Positions 21,616-29,249 of a stretch of 32,107 nucleotides of DNA are shown piece by piece (the first letter of the stretch is position 1; each line of letters opens with the position of its first letter). Both the position numbers and the translations under genes were made by a program. The notes below the pieces were generated by a model. That model saw only the letters and a program-made list of their open reading frames with translations, searched no databases and was not told where the DNA came from. Source of the DNA: a virus. The stretch spans positions 1 to 32,107 of IMG/VR virus record IMGVR_UViG_3300043540_000294, one strand, 5' to 3'.

Positions 21616-22570
21616 GTTTCGCCTTGTACAACTCCTTGACCTGCTCCTGGTAGGTGTCCGGCTCGAACTTGTCCTTGTTTTTGACGATATCGACCATCAG
21701 TGAATTGGGGTCTTTGAACGCCATCAGTCCTTTGTCGTCTATTTCAACGGCGTCGAAGATCGTCTGGCCGAGCAGGTCCAGCCCGTACTGGAGCAGGTGG
21801 CGGCGAATCTTATACTTCCGCTCGGCCATATAACCGTGGAAGAAGTGTTTGAGGACGGATTCGGTGTACTCAATGTGGGTGGTCTTGGGCAGGTCCGGGC
21901 GATAGATGGCGGCTGACCAGGCGTCATCGTGGACCAGCCGGGTGTGCCAGCCGCCGACCTCCAGGCCGATGTTTTCGTAGTAGAAGATCGAATCCCCGCC
22001 GCCGACGATCTGCCAAGGGTTCCAGCCGCCGACCTCCCGTAAGCGTTTCTGGCCAATGCCCACGCACATGCCGGGGTTCCAGCCGATCATGGTTTCCTTG
22101 TCGCCGTGGTGATAGCGGTAAGCGGCCGAAAAGAAGCAGAAGAAATTATCGTAGGTATCGTGGGCGAAAACGTAGCCGTTGACATAGGCGTCGTCGTGCG
22201 CCGCCAGCTTCTCACGGACCTTGACGATCCAGTCCTTATCGTAGGCGGCAACGTCGGCGTCAATGAAGACGAGGTACTTGTACTTCTCGTTGATCTGTTG
22301 CAGGGCGATGTTGTAGAGGGCCTCTTTTTGGCAGAGGTAGCGGTTCTGCTCCTCGCCCTGGATGAAGAGGTAGACGGTGTTCTTGGGGTAGAGGATTTCG
22401 CTGATATTGTTGAAGGCGTAGTAATCGCCCGGAAAGACGAGTTCGACCACAAACGTGGTGAAGTCACCGTGTTGTTGAGCGAGGGCGGCGAAGGTTTCTT
22501 GGGCCGCTTTTAGTCTGAGTTGGTGTCGTTGGTTATAGAAGCAAATAACGACCGCAGTATCTTCGAGCAT
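21608..22570 (-). CDS. GT-A fold glycosyltransferase, tandem copy 1
   Basis: 320 residues. DAD motif at 104-106 (YLVFIDADVAAYD), WNPGMCVGIGQKRLREVGG and WQIVGGGDSIFYYENIG, as in the second copy. Starts three bases after the tRNA-Leu(UAG) discriminator, so it has no room for a ribosome site unless read before tRNA processing. The paralogs differ most at the C-terminus, suggesting different acceptors. Confidence 0.78.
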   Translation of the reverse strand: MLEDTAVVICFYNQRHQLRLKAAQETFAALAQQHGDFTTFVVELVFPGDYYAFNNISEILYPKNTVYLFIQGEEQNRYLCQKEALYNIALQQINEKYKYLVFIDADVAAYDKDWIVKVREKLAAHDDAYVNGYVFAHDTYDNFFCFFSAAYRYHHGDKETMIGWNPGMCVGIGQKRLREVGGWNPWQIVGGGDSIFYYENIGLEVGGWHTRLVHDDAWSAAIYRPDLPKTTHIEYTESVLKHFFHGYMAERKYKIRRHLLQYGLDLLGQTIFDAVEIDDKGLMAFKDPNSLMVDIVKNKDKFEPDTYQEQVKELYKAKHA

Positions 22571-22573
22571 AAG

Positions 22574-22656
22574 TGGCTTCGCCGGGACTCGAACCCGGAC
22601 GCCCTTTCGGGCACATGGTCCTAAGCCATGCGTGTCTGCCGTTCCACCACGAAGCC
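22574..22656 (-). tRNA. tRNA-Leu(UAG)
   Basis: 83 nt class II tRNA: acceptor GGCTTCG/CGAAGCC with discriminator A, anticodon stem around loop CTTAGGA (anticodon TAG, + strand 22621-22623), variable arm GTGCCC-GAAA-GGGC, T-arm CCGGG-TTCGAGT-CCCGG. No CCA is encoded (CTTATG follows). Its structure is fully canonical, unlike the other tRNA-Leu here. Confidence 0.95.
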
Positions 22657-22665
22657 GTTCTTAAA

Positions 22666-23058
22666 TTAGTAATCGCCGTCGTCATACCAGGAACGAGAAC
22701 GATTGCTATTTACTGTAGTGAGGTCGTGCCGGAAATAACGGGCACCCCGACCCACGCCCAGCCGTTGCAAGCGGTTCGGCACGGCTACCTCCCGGAAGGT
22801 CATGCCGCCGCCGAAGAAATCCTCGATAATATCCATGCACGCCATGTCGGTGATCTTGGGGGCATTCTTCTGGTACAGCGTGACGTGGATGTATTTGCCC
22901 GGCTTCAGCCAAAAGACGACGACAATATCGTTCCAGGCTTTATAAGCCGCCCGGCTTTCCTCGCCGTCCACTGGCACGGGCAGGAGGTTGTTGTCCAGCT
23001 TCTCCCAGCCCTGGCGGACGGAGTAGCGGAGGTACTGACTTATCAGGTTGCTTATCAT
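22666..23058 (-). CDS. Unknown protein, 130 residues
   Basis: Starts MISNLISQYLRYSVRQGWEK, coupled by ATGA to the upstream helicase. The middle is beta-rich (DIVVVFWLKPGKYIHVTLYQ), with a GGGMTFREVAVPNR segment. It ends nine bases before the tRNA. No family recognised. Confidence 0.7.
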   Translation of the reverse strand: MISNLISQYLRYSVRQGWEKLDNNLLPVPVDGEESRAAYKAWNDIVVVFWLKPGKYIHVTLYQKNAPKITDMACMDIIEDFFGGGMTFREVAVPNRLQRLGVGRGARYFRHDLTTVNSNRSRSWYDDGDY

Positions 23059-24107
23059 TCCTGCACCCAGATGATCGAATGCTTCGCTCGGGAGGCGGCG
23101 GTATAGTTCCAGCGCCGCATGTCCCACTTGTCGCAGTTCTGCTGGTAGACGATGATGTTATCCCACTCGTCGCCCTGGGCCTTGTGGCAAGTGATGCAGT
23201 CGGCCCAATCGAACGGGTTGGGGGCGTCACGGTCCCATTTCTGTTCCAGCCGCTCCTTGCCGAACTGGTGCGGGTCGTAGTAAATCTTCGGGTGCAGAAT
23301 GCCGTTGGACAGAAAGTCCATGCGGTGCCCGCCGTGGACCCGCTGGACGGTCCCCTGCATCCCGTTGAAGAGGCCCAGGCGCTTGTTGTTTCGCAGGCAG
23401 ATTACCTTCTCGCCCACCACCAGTTGCTTCTTGTAGCCTCGTGCGCTGCGCAGGTGGCGGTTGGTGCGGCACCTGAAGGCGTTATAAGCACAGATGATCT
23501 GGTCGGTGGCGATCAGAATGTCGTCGTTCAGGTCGAACTTGGTGCAGACCTGGACTTTATCACCACGCTCGAAGGTGGATGCCGGCTGACCTTTACGCAG
23601 ATGTTCGGCAAAGTGGGCGATCTCGCCGGCATTGCGGTGGACGGTTTCCAGCTTGTACTGCGGGTTGCCCATCAGGTTGAAGTCCGAGCCGACCGGCTCA
23701 AGCTGTCCGTGGTCCCCGACGTATATGATCGGTAGTCCGTATGAGCGCAACGCACTGTCAAGCTCGGCGCCCACCATTGAACCTTCGTCCACTATGAAGC
23801 CGTTGACGCCGAGTTCTTCACGGGTCTTCATGGTGTCGAAGACCAGATCGCCGTCCTCGTCCTCGTAGGGCTGGCGGTAGATCGTACTGTGGATGGTGGC
23901 GGCGTGGCTGATGCCCTTTTTCCGCAAGACGTTCGCCGCCTTGCCGGTGAAGGCGCAGACGGCGTAGTTTTGGAGCTTGTGAACCAAGTGGGCGATTACG
24001 GTCGTTTTCCCGGTGCCGGCGTAGCCGCCGAGGGTCTGCACCGGCTCTCTACTCACGTTCGTGAGGAGCTTGATGCAGATGTCTTTCTGTTCGTCGCTGA
24101 GCAACAT
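23055..24107 (-). CDS. Dda/RecD2-like superfamily 1B DNA helicase
   Basis: 350 residues. Walker A GYAGTGKT (28-35), Ia-type CAFTGKAANVLR (51-62), Walker B VDEGSM (106-111), motif III GDHGQLEPVG (131-140), motif IV-like ETVHRN, KAQGDEWDNIIV (motif V) and YTAASRAK (motif VI). These mark a 5'-3' SF1B helicase like T4 Dda, which helps origin firing, removes proteins from DNA and acts in recombination. It is the third helicase in the window. An AGAAGGGGA site supports the start. Confidence 0.88.
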   Translation of the reverse strand: MLLSDEQKDICIKLLTNVSREPVQTLGGYAGTGKTTVIAHLVHKLQNYAVCAFTGKAANVLRKKGISHAATIHSTIYRQPYEDEDGDLVFDTMKTREELGVNGFIVDEGSMVGAELDSALRSYGLPIIYVGDHGQLEPVGSDFNLMGNPQYKLETVHRNAGEIAHFAEHLRKGQPASTFERGDKVQVCTKFDLNDDILIATDQIICAYNAFRCRTNRHLRSARGYKKQLVVGEKVICLRNNKRLGLFNGMQGTVQRVHGGHRMDFLSNGILHPKIYYDPHQFGKERLEQKWDRDAPNPFDWADCITCHKAQGDEWDNIIVYQQNCDKWDMRRWNYTAASRAKHSIIWVQE

Positions 24108-24303
24108 TCCCCTTCTCCCGGAATTTCCAGCATTTGAGGCAATAGTCGTACTGCGGCCAGCCCGGTTCCCCCATGCCGGCCCAATAGAATGTATCCCACA
24201 AATGGCCGAATGTAAGCAGACAAATCAGTCTTCTTGCCCAGGAAGGGTGAGGAATCAGGCTCGGCGGCGACGGCCAGCGGTCACGGGGCCAGAATTGCTT
24301 CAT
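24049..24303 (-). CDS. Small Trp-rich protein, 84 residues
   Basis: Starts MKQFWPRDRWPSPPSLIPHP, with a CLKC pair near residue 55-58. Coupled by ATGA to the gene before it and overlapping the helicase by 59 bases. The C-terminal part that overlaps the helicase is Arg/His-rich and may be under weak constraint. Function unknown. Confidence 0.55.
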   Translation of the reverse strand: MKQFWPRDRWPSPPSLIPHPSWARRLICLLTFGHLWDTFYWAGMGEPGWPQYDYCLKCWKFREKGNVAQRRTERHLHQAPHERE

Positions 24304-24464
24304 GGCATGGCCTGCACTTTCTGCTCGATCTCGTGAACCTTGACTTCCAGGCTCTTGAACTTCTGGCTCCAGTAGTAGTTGCTGACAGCCGCCCCCAGAA
24401 AGAAGGCGGTCAGGAGCCAGAGAAACAAGCTAAAGCGGCGGATCATCAACATGGGGCTTGTCAT
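24300..24464 (-). CDS. Small single-pass membrane protein with coiled tail
   Basis: 54 residues. A hydrophobic helix (FSLFLWLLTAFFLGAAVSNY) is followed by a charged amphipathic tail (LEVKVHEIEQKVQAM). The layout resembles small phage membrane proteins such as spanin-like parts, but there is no proof. GGAGGG lies ten bases before the ATG. Confidence 0.6.
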   Translation of the reverse strand: MTSPMLMIRRFSLFLWLLTAFFLGAAVSNYYWSQKFKSLEVKVHEIEQKVQAMP

Positions 24465-24708
24465 TCTTTCCCTCCATGTAGGGCTTGCTGATCTTCCATG
24501 CCACGTCGATCCAGCCAGCGGCGCCGTGGATGGCCTGGCCGGCGGTCTTGAGCGCCATCGCCAATTGGGTTCGGCCACGGGCCTCGTCCTTGTCTCCGTC
24601 CTTGGTAAGTTTCTCGGACAGAGCCTCCAGGAACTTGGTCAAGGCGTCGTAGCGCAAATTGCCCAGGTCTTCGGGCAAGTTCTCAGGAAACTCAGTCTTG
24701 TGTTCCAC
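24430..24708 (-). CDS. Small unknown protein, 92 residues (GTG start)
   Basis: Helical, starting at GTG and reading MEHKTEFPENLPEDLGN. It overlaps the preceding gene by 17 bases and the next by 35. No family recognised. Confidence 0.6.
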   Translation of the reverse strand: MEHKTEFPENLPEDLGNLRYDALTKFLEALSEKLTKDGDKDEARGRTQLAMALKTAGQAIHGAAGWIDVAWKISKPYMEGKNDKPHVDDPPL

Positions 24709-25045
24709 GGCGGGCCTTCTCCCATTTCTCGGGATTCTTTTTCTGGTCTGCCCGGATGCCGTGCAGGATGCCCAGGTGGACCGGCTCCGGCAGGGGCTTG
24801 GTCATCTTGATGACCCACTTACCCGGTTCGGGGCAGTCGATGGAGTCCAGGTACTCCTGTGGGTCTTTGCCCTGGCCCTTGAGTATCTGGCACATGACAA
24901 CGGCGTAGGCCGAAGTCTCAACGTGGTCGGTGAACTCGATATTCGCCGGCGCCATCGGGACCGGCTCGGCCCCGAGTTGCTGAGCCAGCCACTCGGGGTC
25001 GATGCGTTCCTTGGCCTTGTCCGTGCAAACGATACGCTCCGTCAT
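24692..25045 (-). CDS. Small unknown protein, 117 residues
   Basis: Starts MTERIVCTDKAKERIDPEWL; coupled to the PPOX-like gene by an ATGA overlap. Contains RADQKKNPEKWEKARRG at the end. No motif recognised. Probably cytoplasmic. Confidence 0.65.
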   Translation of the reverse strand: MTERIVCTDKAKERIDPEWLAQQLGAEPVPMAPANIEFTDHVETSAYAVVMCQILKGQGKDPQEYLDSIDCPEPGKWVIKMTKPLPEPVHLGILHGIRADQKKNPEKWEKARRGTQD

Positions 25046-25476
25046 GGTTTGAATCCCTTTTGATAATCCTTGAGTTCGACCCACTCGGCCGAGGCAAAGC
25101 CGCCGACGTAGTATACTTTCTCGATCTCCATTCGGTAAAGATGGAAATCGGCTAACTGGAACAGTATCTCGGCGTCGGGATGACGGTCGAGGTACAGTTT
25201 CTTGGCTTCTTCGACTTCTTTCTCGGGAACGGGCGTCATCTTGCCGATCAGTGTGATCCGAGGACTCTCGTAGACGGACTCCTCGTTGATCTTGCTGACC
25301 ATGATGCTACAGGAGGGGTTCTTGTCGAGGTTGTCAGTGTGAACGCTGATTTCACTGACGAGGATGATGGGTCGGCCGTCCGCATCGACAACGTAGGGCA
25401 CAAAGGACGTGAAAGTCCCTTTTTCGTAGCTGGTCGATAGGGCAGCGGCCTTGCTGGATTTGACTAACGTATGCAT
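25042..25476 (-). CDS. PPOX/HugZ-like FMN- or heme-binding split-barrel protein
   Basis: 144 residues from the ATG at 25476. The order AALSTSYEKGTFTSFVPYV (about 10-28), DGRPIILVSEISVHTDNL (33-50), SCSIMVS, PRITLIGKM and VGGFASAEWV matches the HugZ/PPOX split-barrel family, which binds flavin or heme. Family members degrade heme or reduce small cofactors; the exact reaction is open. An upstream ATG at 25527 would add a hydrophobic MLNILFSLCFLIAEEPT lead, which might be a signal sequence. The weak AGAAG site favours 25476. Confidence 0.65.
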   Translation of the reverse strand: MHTLVKSSKAAALSTSYEKGTFTSFVPYVVDADGRPIILVSEISVHTDNLDKNPSCSIMVSKINEESVYESPRITLIGKMTPVPEKEVEEAKKLYLDRHPDAEILFQLADFHLYRMEIEKVYYVGGFASAEWVELKDYQKGFKP

Positions 25477-25542
25477 GGTAGGTTCTTCTGCTATTAAGAA
25501 GCAGAGCGAAAATAGGATGTTTAACATGCGCTATAAGAGCGC

Positions 25543-26086
25543 CTATAGAACAATTCCTTGTCGTCGCAGCTTCGCATCAAAGCCTGGCTTCCAAATATAG
25601 GCCCAATTTTCTCGCTGGCTGATACGCCGCACCTGATTCTTGCTCAGGCCCAGGCGGATGGCGATCTCTTCGTGGGTTTCGCCGCCCATTATCAGGGCGT
25701 CCCGCACGTCGAGCCTGCTCCAGTGTCATGCGGGATTGCGAGTTGTCTTCACCGATGTTGAGGAAGCCCTCGTGCTTGTGGTAGTAGTAGGCTGCGGCTC
25801 GGCGGTCCTCAAATATCTTCAGGTGCTTCGGGTTGAAGCAGGCCGGGTTGTCGCATTTGTGGTAGATGATATTCTTGCAGATGAGCGGCAGACCACGCCA
25901 TAAATGGGCCGCAACGCAGTGGGCCTGGCGCATCCGCTTGAACGGATAGTAGACGATGTTGACACGTCCGTAGCCATTGCTGTGCCATTGGGCGGTGTAA
26001 ATCCAGCAGTTTGTCTCGGGGTCGATCTCCCGGTTATCGAGTAGCTTTCTCTTCAGGTCCGCCTTGGTACGAAACTCAGGAGGCAT
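25543..26086 (-). pseudogene. HNH endonuclease (homing type) with a 1-nt frameshift before its HTH tail
   Basis: The N-terminal domain is clear HNH: CWIYTAQWHSNGYGRV, AHCVAAHLWRG and HKCDNPACFNPKHL. After GEDNSQSRMTLEQA (about residue 120) the frame turns basic and unlike protein. Shifting by one base near 25707-25716 restores ALIMGGETHEEIAIRLGLSK then NQVRRISQREN, a helix-turn-helix tail that ends at TAG 25543. The uncorrected frame ends at 25577. This may be natural decay of a selfish gene, programmed shifting or a sequencing error. Confidence 0.75.
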
Positions 26087-26534
26087 CCTCCTTCTCCTTG
26101 TATGTCCAGACCTCGGTGACTTTATAGTTGCCTTCTCGGATATCCCGCAGTCCCTCGTACATCTGCTTGGTGAGCCGACTTCCGAAGGACTGCGGGTTAT
26201 ATTTTGGGTCGAGCTTTTCGCTCGCCTCCCATGCCTTCATCCAGTCCGAGCCGATCTTGGCGTAAAGATCGTCCGGGCTGAAGCCTGGTAAGGCGGTGCC
26301 GGTGGCGTGATACTGCTCGGCTTTCCAGTGGCAGTTGTCCTGGTCTTCGCCGGCGCAGAGCGTGATGCCGTTTTCCGGGACGTAGCCGCCGTTGGGCATG
26401 ATGTGTCTATCTTCCACATGATGTGCGTCCAATTTACAATTAGAACGTCCGCACATCACGCACTTATATCCGTCCCGCTCGAAGACGGCGCTACGAAACG
26501 CTTCCCGGATTTTCTTTTTGTCTTCTTTGCTCAT
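26076..26534 (-). CDS. HNH endonuclease
   Basis: 152 residues. RDGYKCVMCGRSNCKLDAHH (about 20-39) gives the Cys pair and catalytic His, GGYVPENGITLCAGE (50-64) the Asn-containing turn, and CHWKAEQYH the end of the beta-beta-alpha metal site. It cuts DNA; homing or packaging-related roles are possible. It overlaps the next HNH gene by 11 bases but is not a close copy of it. Confidence 0.8.
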   Translation of the reverse strand: MSKEDKKKIREAFRSAVFERDGYKCVMCGRSNCKLDAHHVEDRHIMPNGGYVPENGITLCAGEDQDNCHWKAEQYHATGTALPGFSPDDLYAKIGSDWMKAWEASEKLDPKYNPQSFGSRLTKQMYEGLRDIREGNYKVTEVWTYKEKEDAS

Positions 26535-26865
26535 TGGCTTTCTTCAACCTTTCGTTGTGCGCCTTCATCTGCGCACGACTGATGTGAATGTTCTTGCTTT
26601 TGCCGCTCATGATGTCCTGAAGGCGGCAGGAGCTACACAGAAGGTTCGGGTACGGACGAATGATACCAGGAATGGTACTACCTGTACACTCGTGGGCCTG
26701 AATTTTTTCTTCCTGCTTGAACTTCTCCGTGTACCAGTTGTTGAACTTCCAGCGGTAGTAGCTCCAGTAGCCCCGCTTGTGGACCCAGACGACCAGCCAG
26801 CCGAGCAGGAAGGCTAAGACGTTGGAGATGATGGTGATGATGCACCACGTCCGGTCGAATTCCAT
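26491..26865 (-). CDS. Membrane-anchored protein with Cys pair, 124 residues
   Basis: One N-terminal hydrophobic helix (CIITIISNVLAFLLGWLVVWV) then a polar domain holding CSSC (about residues 77-80) and a basic coiled tail (KAHNERLKKANEQRRQKE). GGGGG lies upstream of the start. The 44-base overlap with the HNH gene is longer than usual here. No family known. Confidence 0.62.
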   Translation of the reverse strand: MEFDRTWCIITIISNVLAFLLGWLVVWVHKRGYWSYYRWKFNNWYTEKFKQEEKIQAHECTGSTIPGIIRPYPNLLCSSCRLQDIMSGKSKNIHISRAQMKAHNERLKKANEQRRQKENPGSVS

Positions 26866-26866
26866 A

Positions 26867-27043
26867 TCAACCCCCGAACAGTACGGTCAAAAGGGCCAGG
26901 ACGCTAAATACGGCTGTGATAGCGAGGCTCATCAGTATAAGCACGGCTCCACGAGCCAGGCCAATACGAAGTATCTCACCCGCCGTGCAGGTGGACGGCG
27001 ACATGGGCCGAAAGGAGAAACGCCAGAGATCGAGAACTTTCAT
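26867..27043 (-). CDS. Small membrane protein, 58 residues
   Basis: Starts MKVLDLWRFSFRPMSP; the C-terminal third is a single hydrophobic helix (VLILMSLAITAVFSVLALLT). Coupled by ATGA to the 32-residue gene upstream. Unknown function. Confidence 0.6.
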   Translation of the reverse strand: MKVLDLWRFSFRPMSPSTCTAGEILRIGLARGAVLILMSLAITAVFSVLALLTVLFGG

Positions 27044-27138
27044 TTCTTCATCTCCTCCATCAGCATGATGATCGTGCCGAGCAGGAAGAAGATACAACCG
27101 ATCAGATAGCACAGCAGAGCGAGCATGGCACGTTTCAT
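27040..27138 (-). CDS. Very small membrane protein, 32 residues
   Basis: One hydrophobic helix (LALLCYLIGCIFFLLGTIIM) with a basic start (MKRA) and charged end (EEMKK). ATGA overlaps on both sides make a coupled three-gene chain, which is the best evidence that it is real. Confidence 0.6.
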   Translation of the reverse strand: MKRAMLALLCYLIGCIFFLLGTIIMLMEEMKK

Positions 27139-27527
27139 GGGGCAGCCTTGCGGCCGGTGAACGTATACAGCAGGTCGTCGTACATCTCGGCCTTCTCTTC
27201 GTCGCTCATGTTGTTGAGCAATTCCCAATTGATGAAGCCACGGCCGATATGGGGTTGGCCGTCCTGACCACGCTGGATGGTCAGGAACTCACCCTCGATG
27301 AAGGTCTGGAGACGTTGGTGAAGCTCTTCGCCGCAGACGAGCGTGAGGGGCTTCATGTTGTCGATGCCGCCCTGGGTGAAGACCACGTTGTCCTGGACCA
27401 TCGGCTCTTCAGCGATAAAGCCGATCTGGTAGTGGTAGCGGCCGTTGATGACTTCCGGGGTCTTGTTGAGGAACTTGAAGTTGTAGTAGGGGTATTTGCC
27501 CACGAAGACCATGTTGTCGGCGTCCAT
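27135..27527 (-). CDS. Unknown protein, 130 residues
   Basis: Starts MDADNMVFVGKYPYYNFKF; beta-rich and acidic. Very strong AAGGAGG site. Coupled to the small membrane gene after it. No motif recognised. Confidence 0.72.
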   Translation of the reverse strand: MDADNMVFVGKYPYYNFKFLNKTPEVINGRYHYQIGFIAEEPMVQDNVVFTQGGIDNMKPLTLVCGEELHQRLQTFIEGEFLTIQRGQDGQPHIGRGFINWELLNNMSDEEKAEMYDDLLYTFTGRKAAP

Positions 27528-27536
27528 GATACCTCC

Positions 27537-27875
27537 TTACGGGAAGCTGATGGCGTCCCAGGCTTCTTCGGCGTAGCTGTCTTCTTTGACGCCGGCCCAG
27601 AAGGTCGGGACTTCACTCGGATTTAAGAACGGGCCTCGGGGCGTGAGCGTGTTGATAACGTCGTGCATTGTGCCAAAGATCAGGACCGGCGCCCACTGCA
27701 AATCTGTGTGCATCCGGTTGAACTGGAATATCCTGAACTTGGCGGCGTCCAGCCTGATCTTATAGGCCAGGACGTGCGTGTAGAACTTCAACTCGTGACT
27801 GCCGGCGGCAACTCCGAGGTTGCCCATTTGCTGGTTGATGTCAACCAGGAGCGGGTCTAAAGGGTGATCGTGCAT
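27537..27875 (-). CDS. Unknown protein, 112 residues
   Basis: Reads MHDHPLDPLLVDINQQMGNL...; helical start, mixed later part (LQWAPVLIFGTMHDVINTL). It overlaps the upstream gene by 19 bases. A later ATG after about 16 codons is possible. No family known. Confidence 0.65.
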   Translation of the reverse strand: MHDHPLDPLLVDINQQMGNLGVAAGSHELKFYTHVLAYKIRLDAAKFRIFQFNRMHTDLQWAPVLIFGTMHDVINTLTPRGPFLNPSEVPTFWAGVKEDSYAEEAWDAISFP

Positions 27876-28096
27876 CCCTTATTTAGCGGCGGTGCCATCA
27901 TTTGCGGCTGGTGAATCGGGTAGTCGCTCCAGCAGCGGAAGTCGTCCAGGCTCCAGGCGTTGCCCCAGCCGGTGCGCATGACGATCCCCGCAGCGAGAAC
28001 AAGGACAATTTCCACCTGATGGTGGTCATTGTCCTTGTACACGGCCCAATAATGACCCGTCACTTTTGGTTTATTGGTCGTCCATATCATCAGCAA
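27857..28096 (-). CDS. Small beta-rich protein, 79 residues
   Basis: TGHYWAVYKDNDHHQVEIVL is followed by WSLDDFRCWSDYP, reminiscent of short phage proteins of the DUF551 style, but the match is only impressionistic. Its start overlaps the upstream gene by 7 bases. Confidence 0.6.
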   Translation of the reverse strand: MLMIWTTNKPKVTGHYWAVYKDNDHHQVEIVLVLAAGIVMRTGWGNAWSLDDFRCWSDYPIHQPQMMAPPLNKGCTITL

Positions 28097-28938
28097 TATC
28101 CTGGAACTTGCCGCTGGGTGATCTCGATACCTTTCTCCAGGGACACCCGCACTTCACGGATGACGTAGTTCTGGACCTGGATGCGTCCGCCTTCCTTGTT
28201 CTCGTTGAACTGGTTCAGGTGGTCGGCCAATTCCTTGGCTTCCTTGGGCGTGCGGTAGATGGCGTAGCCGCCGCTGCGCAGGTCCACGATCTCGTCCTTC
28301 TCAACACCTTCCTCGGTGAAGAGGCAGTAGACGGCGTAGCCGAGGACCGGAGGATACTCCAGTTCCTTCAGGTGGTTATAGAGCGTCGTGATGGCCGGGA
28401 CGAGGCGAGGCAGGTGCCGGCGCCAGATGATGCCGCTTTCGTACTTCTGCCGCTCGTCCTTATTGAAAAGGTCTTCCCAGGCCAGGATATGCGTGGCGTT
28501 GGCGATAGTGCAGATGGCCTCCTTGACGTTATCCACGTCCTTGGTGACGCCACGGGCGTGACAGTGGGCGTCTGGCTCGATGGTTTCCCAGACCTTGGCG
28601 AGCTTGGCAAGCGGTCCCCCTTCGTCAATCTCGCCGCAGTCGCCGTGGTTTTTGAGCAGGGTGACGGCCTCGTAGAGTTCCTCGCAGCGGATGTCGCCGC
28701 TCTCCCGGATGGCGTCGAAGAGAATATCCCGCACCCGGCTGATATTGCCGCAGCACATGGGCAGATATTCGCCCTCTTTGTCCAGCACGCCGATCCACTC
28801 TTCCGGCGTTAAGTCGAGCTTCACCGAAGCAATCCGGGGCTTGTCACCCCAATCGGTGCTGATTTCGAGGCCCTTTTCGGCGTACTTCGCCTCCAGTTGA
28901 CGGCGCTTCTTTGTTTCGTAAGTGACCTTCTTGGCCAT
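28090..28938 (-). CDS. Unknown protein, 282 residues
   Basis: Starts MAKKVTYETKKRRQLEAKYA; helical, soluble and charged, with Cys/His scattered in the middle (MCCGNISRVRD; DAHCHARG). No recognisable catalytic signature. The longest unknown in the leftward run. Confidence 0.75.
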   Translation of the reverse strand: MAKKVTYETKKRRQLEAKYAEKGLEISTDWGDKPRIASVKLDLTPEEWIGVLDKEGEYLPMCCGNISRVRDILFDAIRESGDIRCEELYEAVTLLKNHGDCGEIDEGGPLAKLAKVWETIEPDAHCHARGVTKDVDNVKEAICTIANATHILAWEDLFNKDERQKYESGIIWRRHLPRLVPAITTLYNHLKELEYPPVLGYAVYCLFTEEGVEKDEIVDLRSGGYAIYRTPKEAKELADHLNQFNENKEGGRIQVQNYVIREVRVSLEKGIEITQRQVPGYC

Positions 28939-28939
28939 G

Positions 28940-29227
28940 CTACACCCGTGGCGAAAAACGATGGTTCAGCACCCACTGGCCGGTGAAGCGTTCGGTCTTC
29001 TCGATTAGTTCCGCATCACCGTTCTCGTGTACCTTCCACACGGCACGGGCACCCTGGCTGTCCATGAGGACGAACTTGTCCAGGGTGAACTTGGGCGGCT
29101 CAAGCCGCTGTTTCTCGTTCGTCACCAAGTCCTGCACCCACTGCTCGGCCATGTAGTCATACTCGATGTTGTTGACTTTGCCAGCGAGGGTGTTGCCCGG
29201 CTCGTTGTCGTGTACTTCGAGGATCAT
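28940..29227 (-). CDS. Unknown protein, 95 residues
   Basis: Starts MILEVHDNEPGNTLAGKVN; beta and charged (FVLMDSQGARAVWKVHENGD). No ribosome site before the ATG, but CATAAT directly precedes it. No family recognised. Confidence 0.62.
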   Translation of the reverse strand: MILEVHDNEPGNTLAGKVNNIEYDYMAEQWVQDLVTNEKQRLEPPKFTLDKFVLMDSQGARAVWKVHENGDAELIEKTERFTGQWVLNHRFSPRV

Positions 29228-29249
29228 GATTATGGTACTTCGAGAATGG

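Noticed and set aside
25047-25062. T-loop-like GGTTTGAATCCC, possible tRNA
   Set aside because: No acceptor or anticodon arms around it; it is coding sequence for the PPOX-like protein end.
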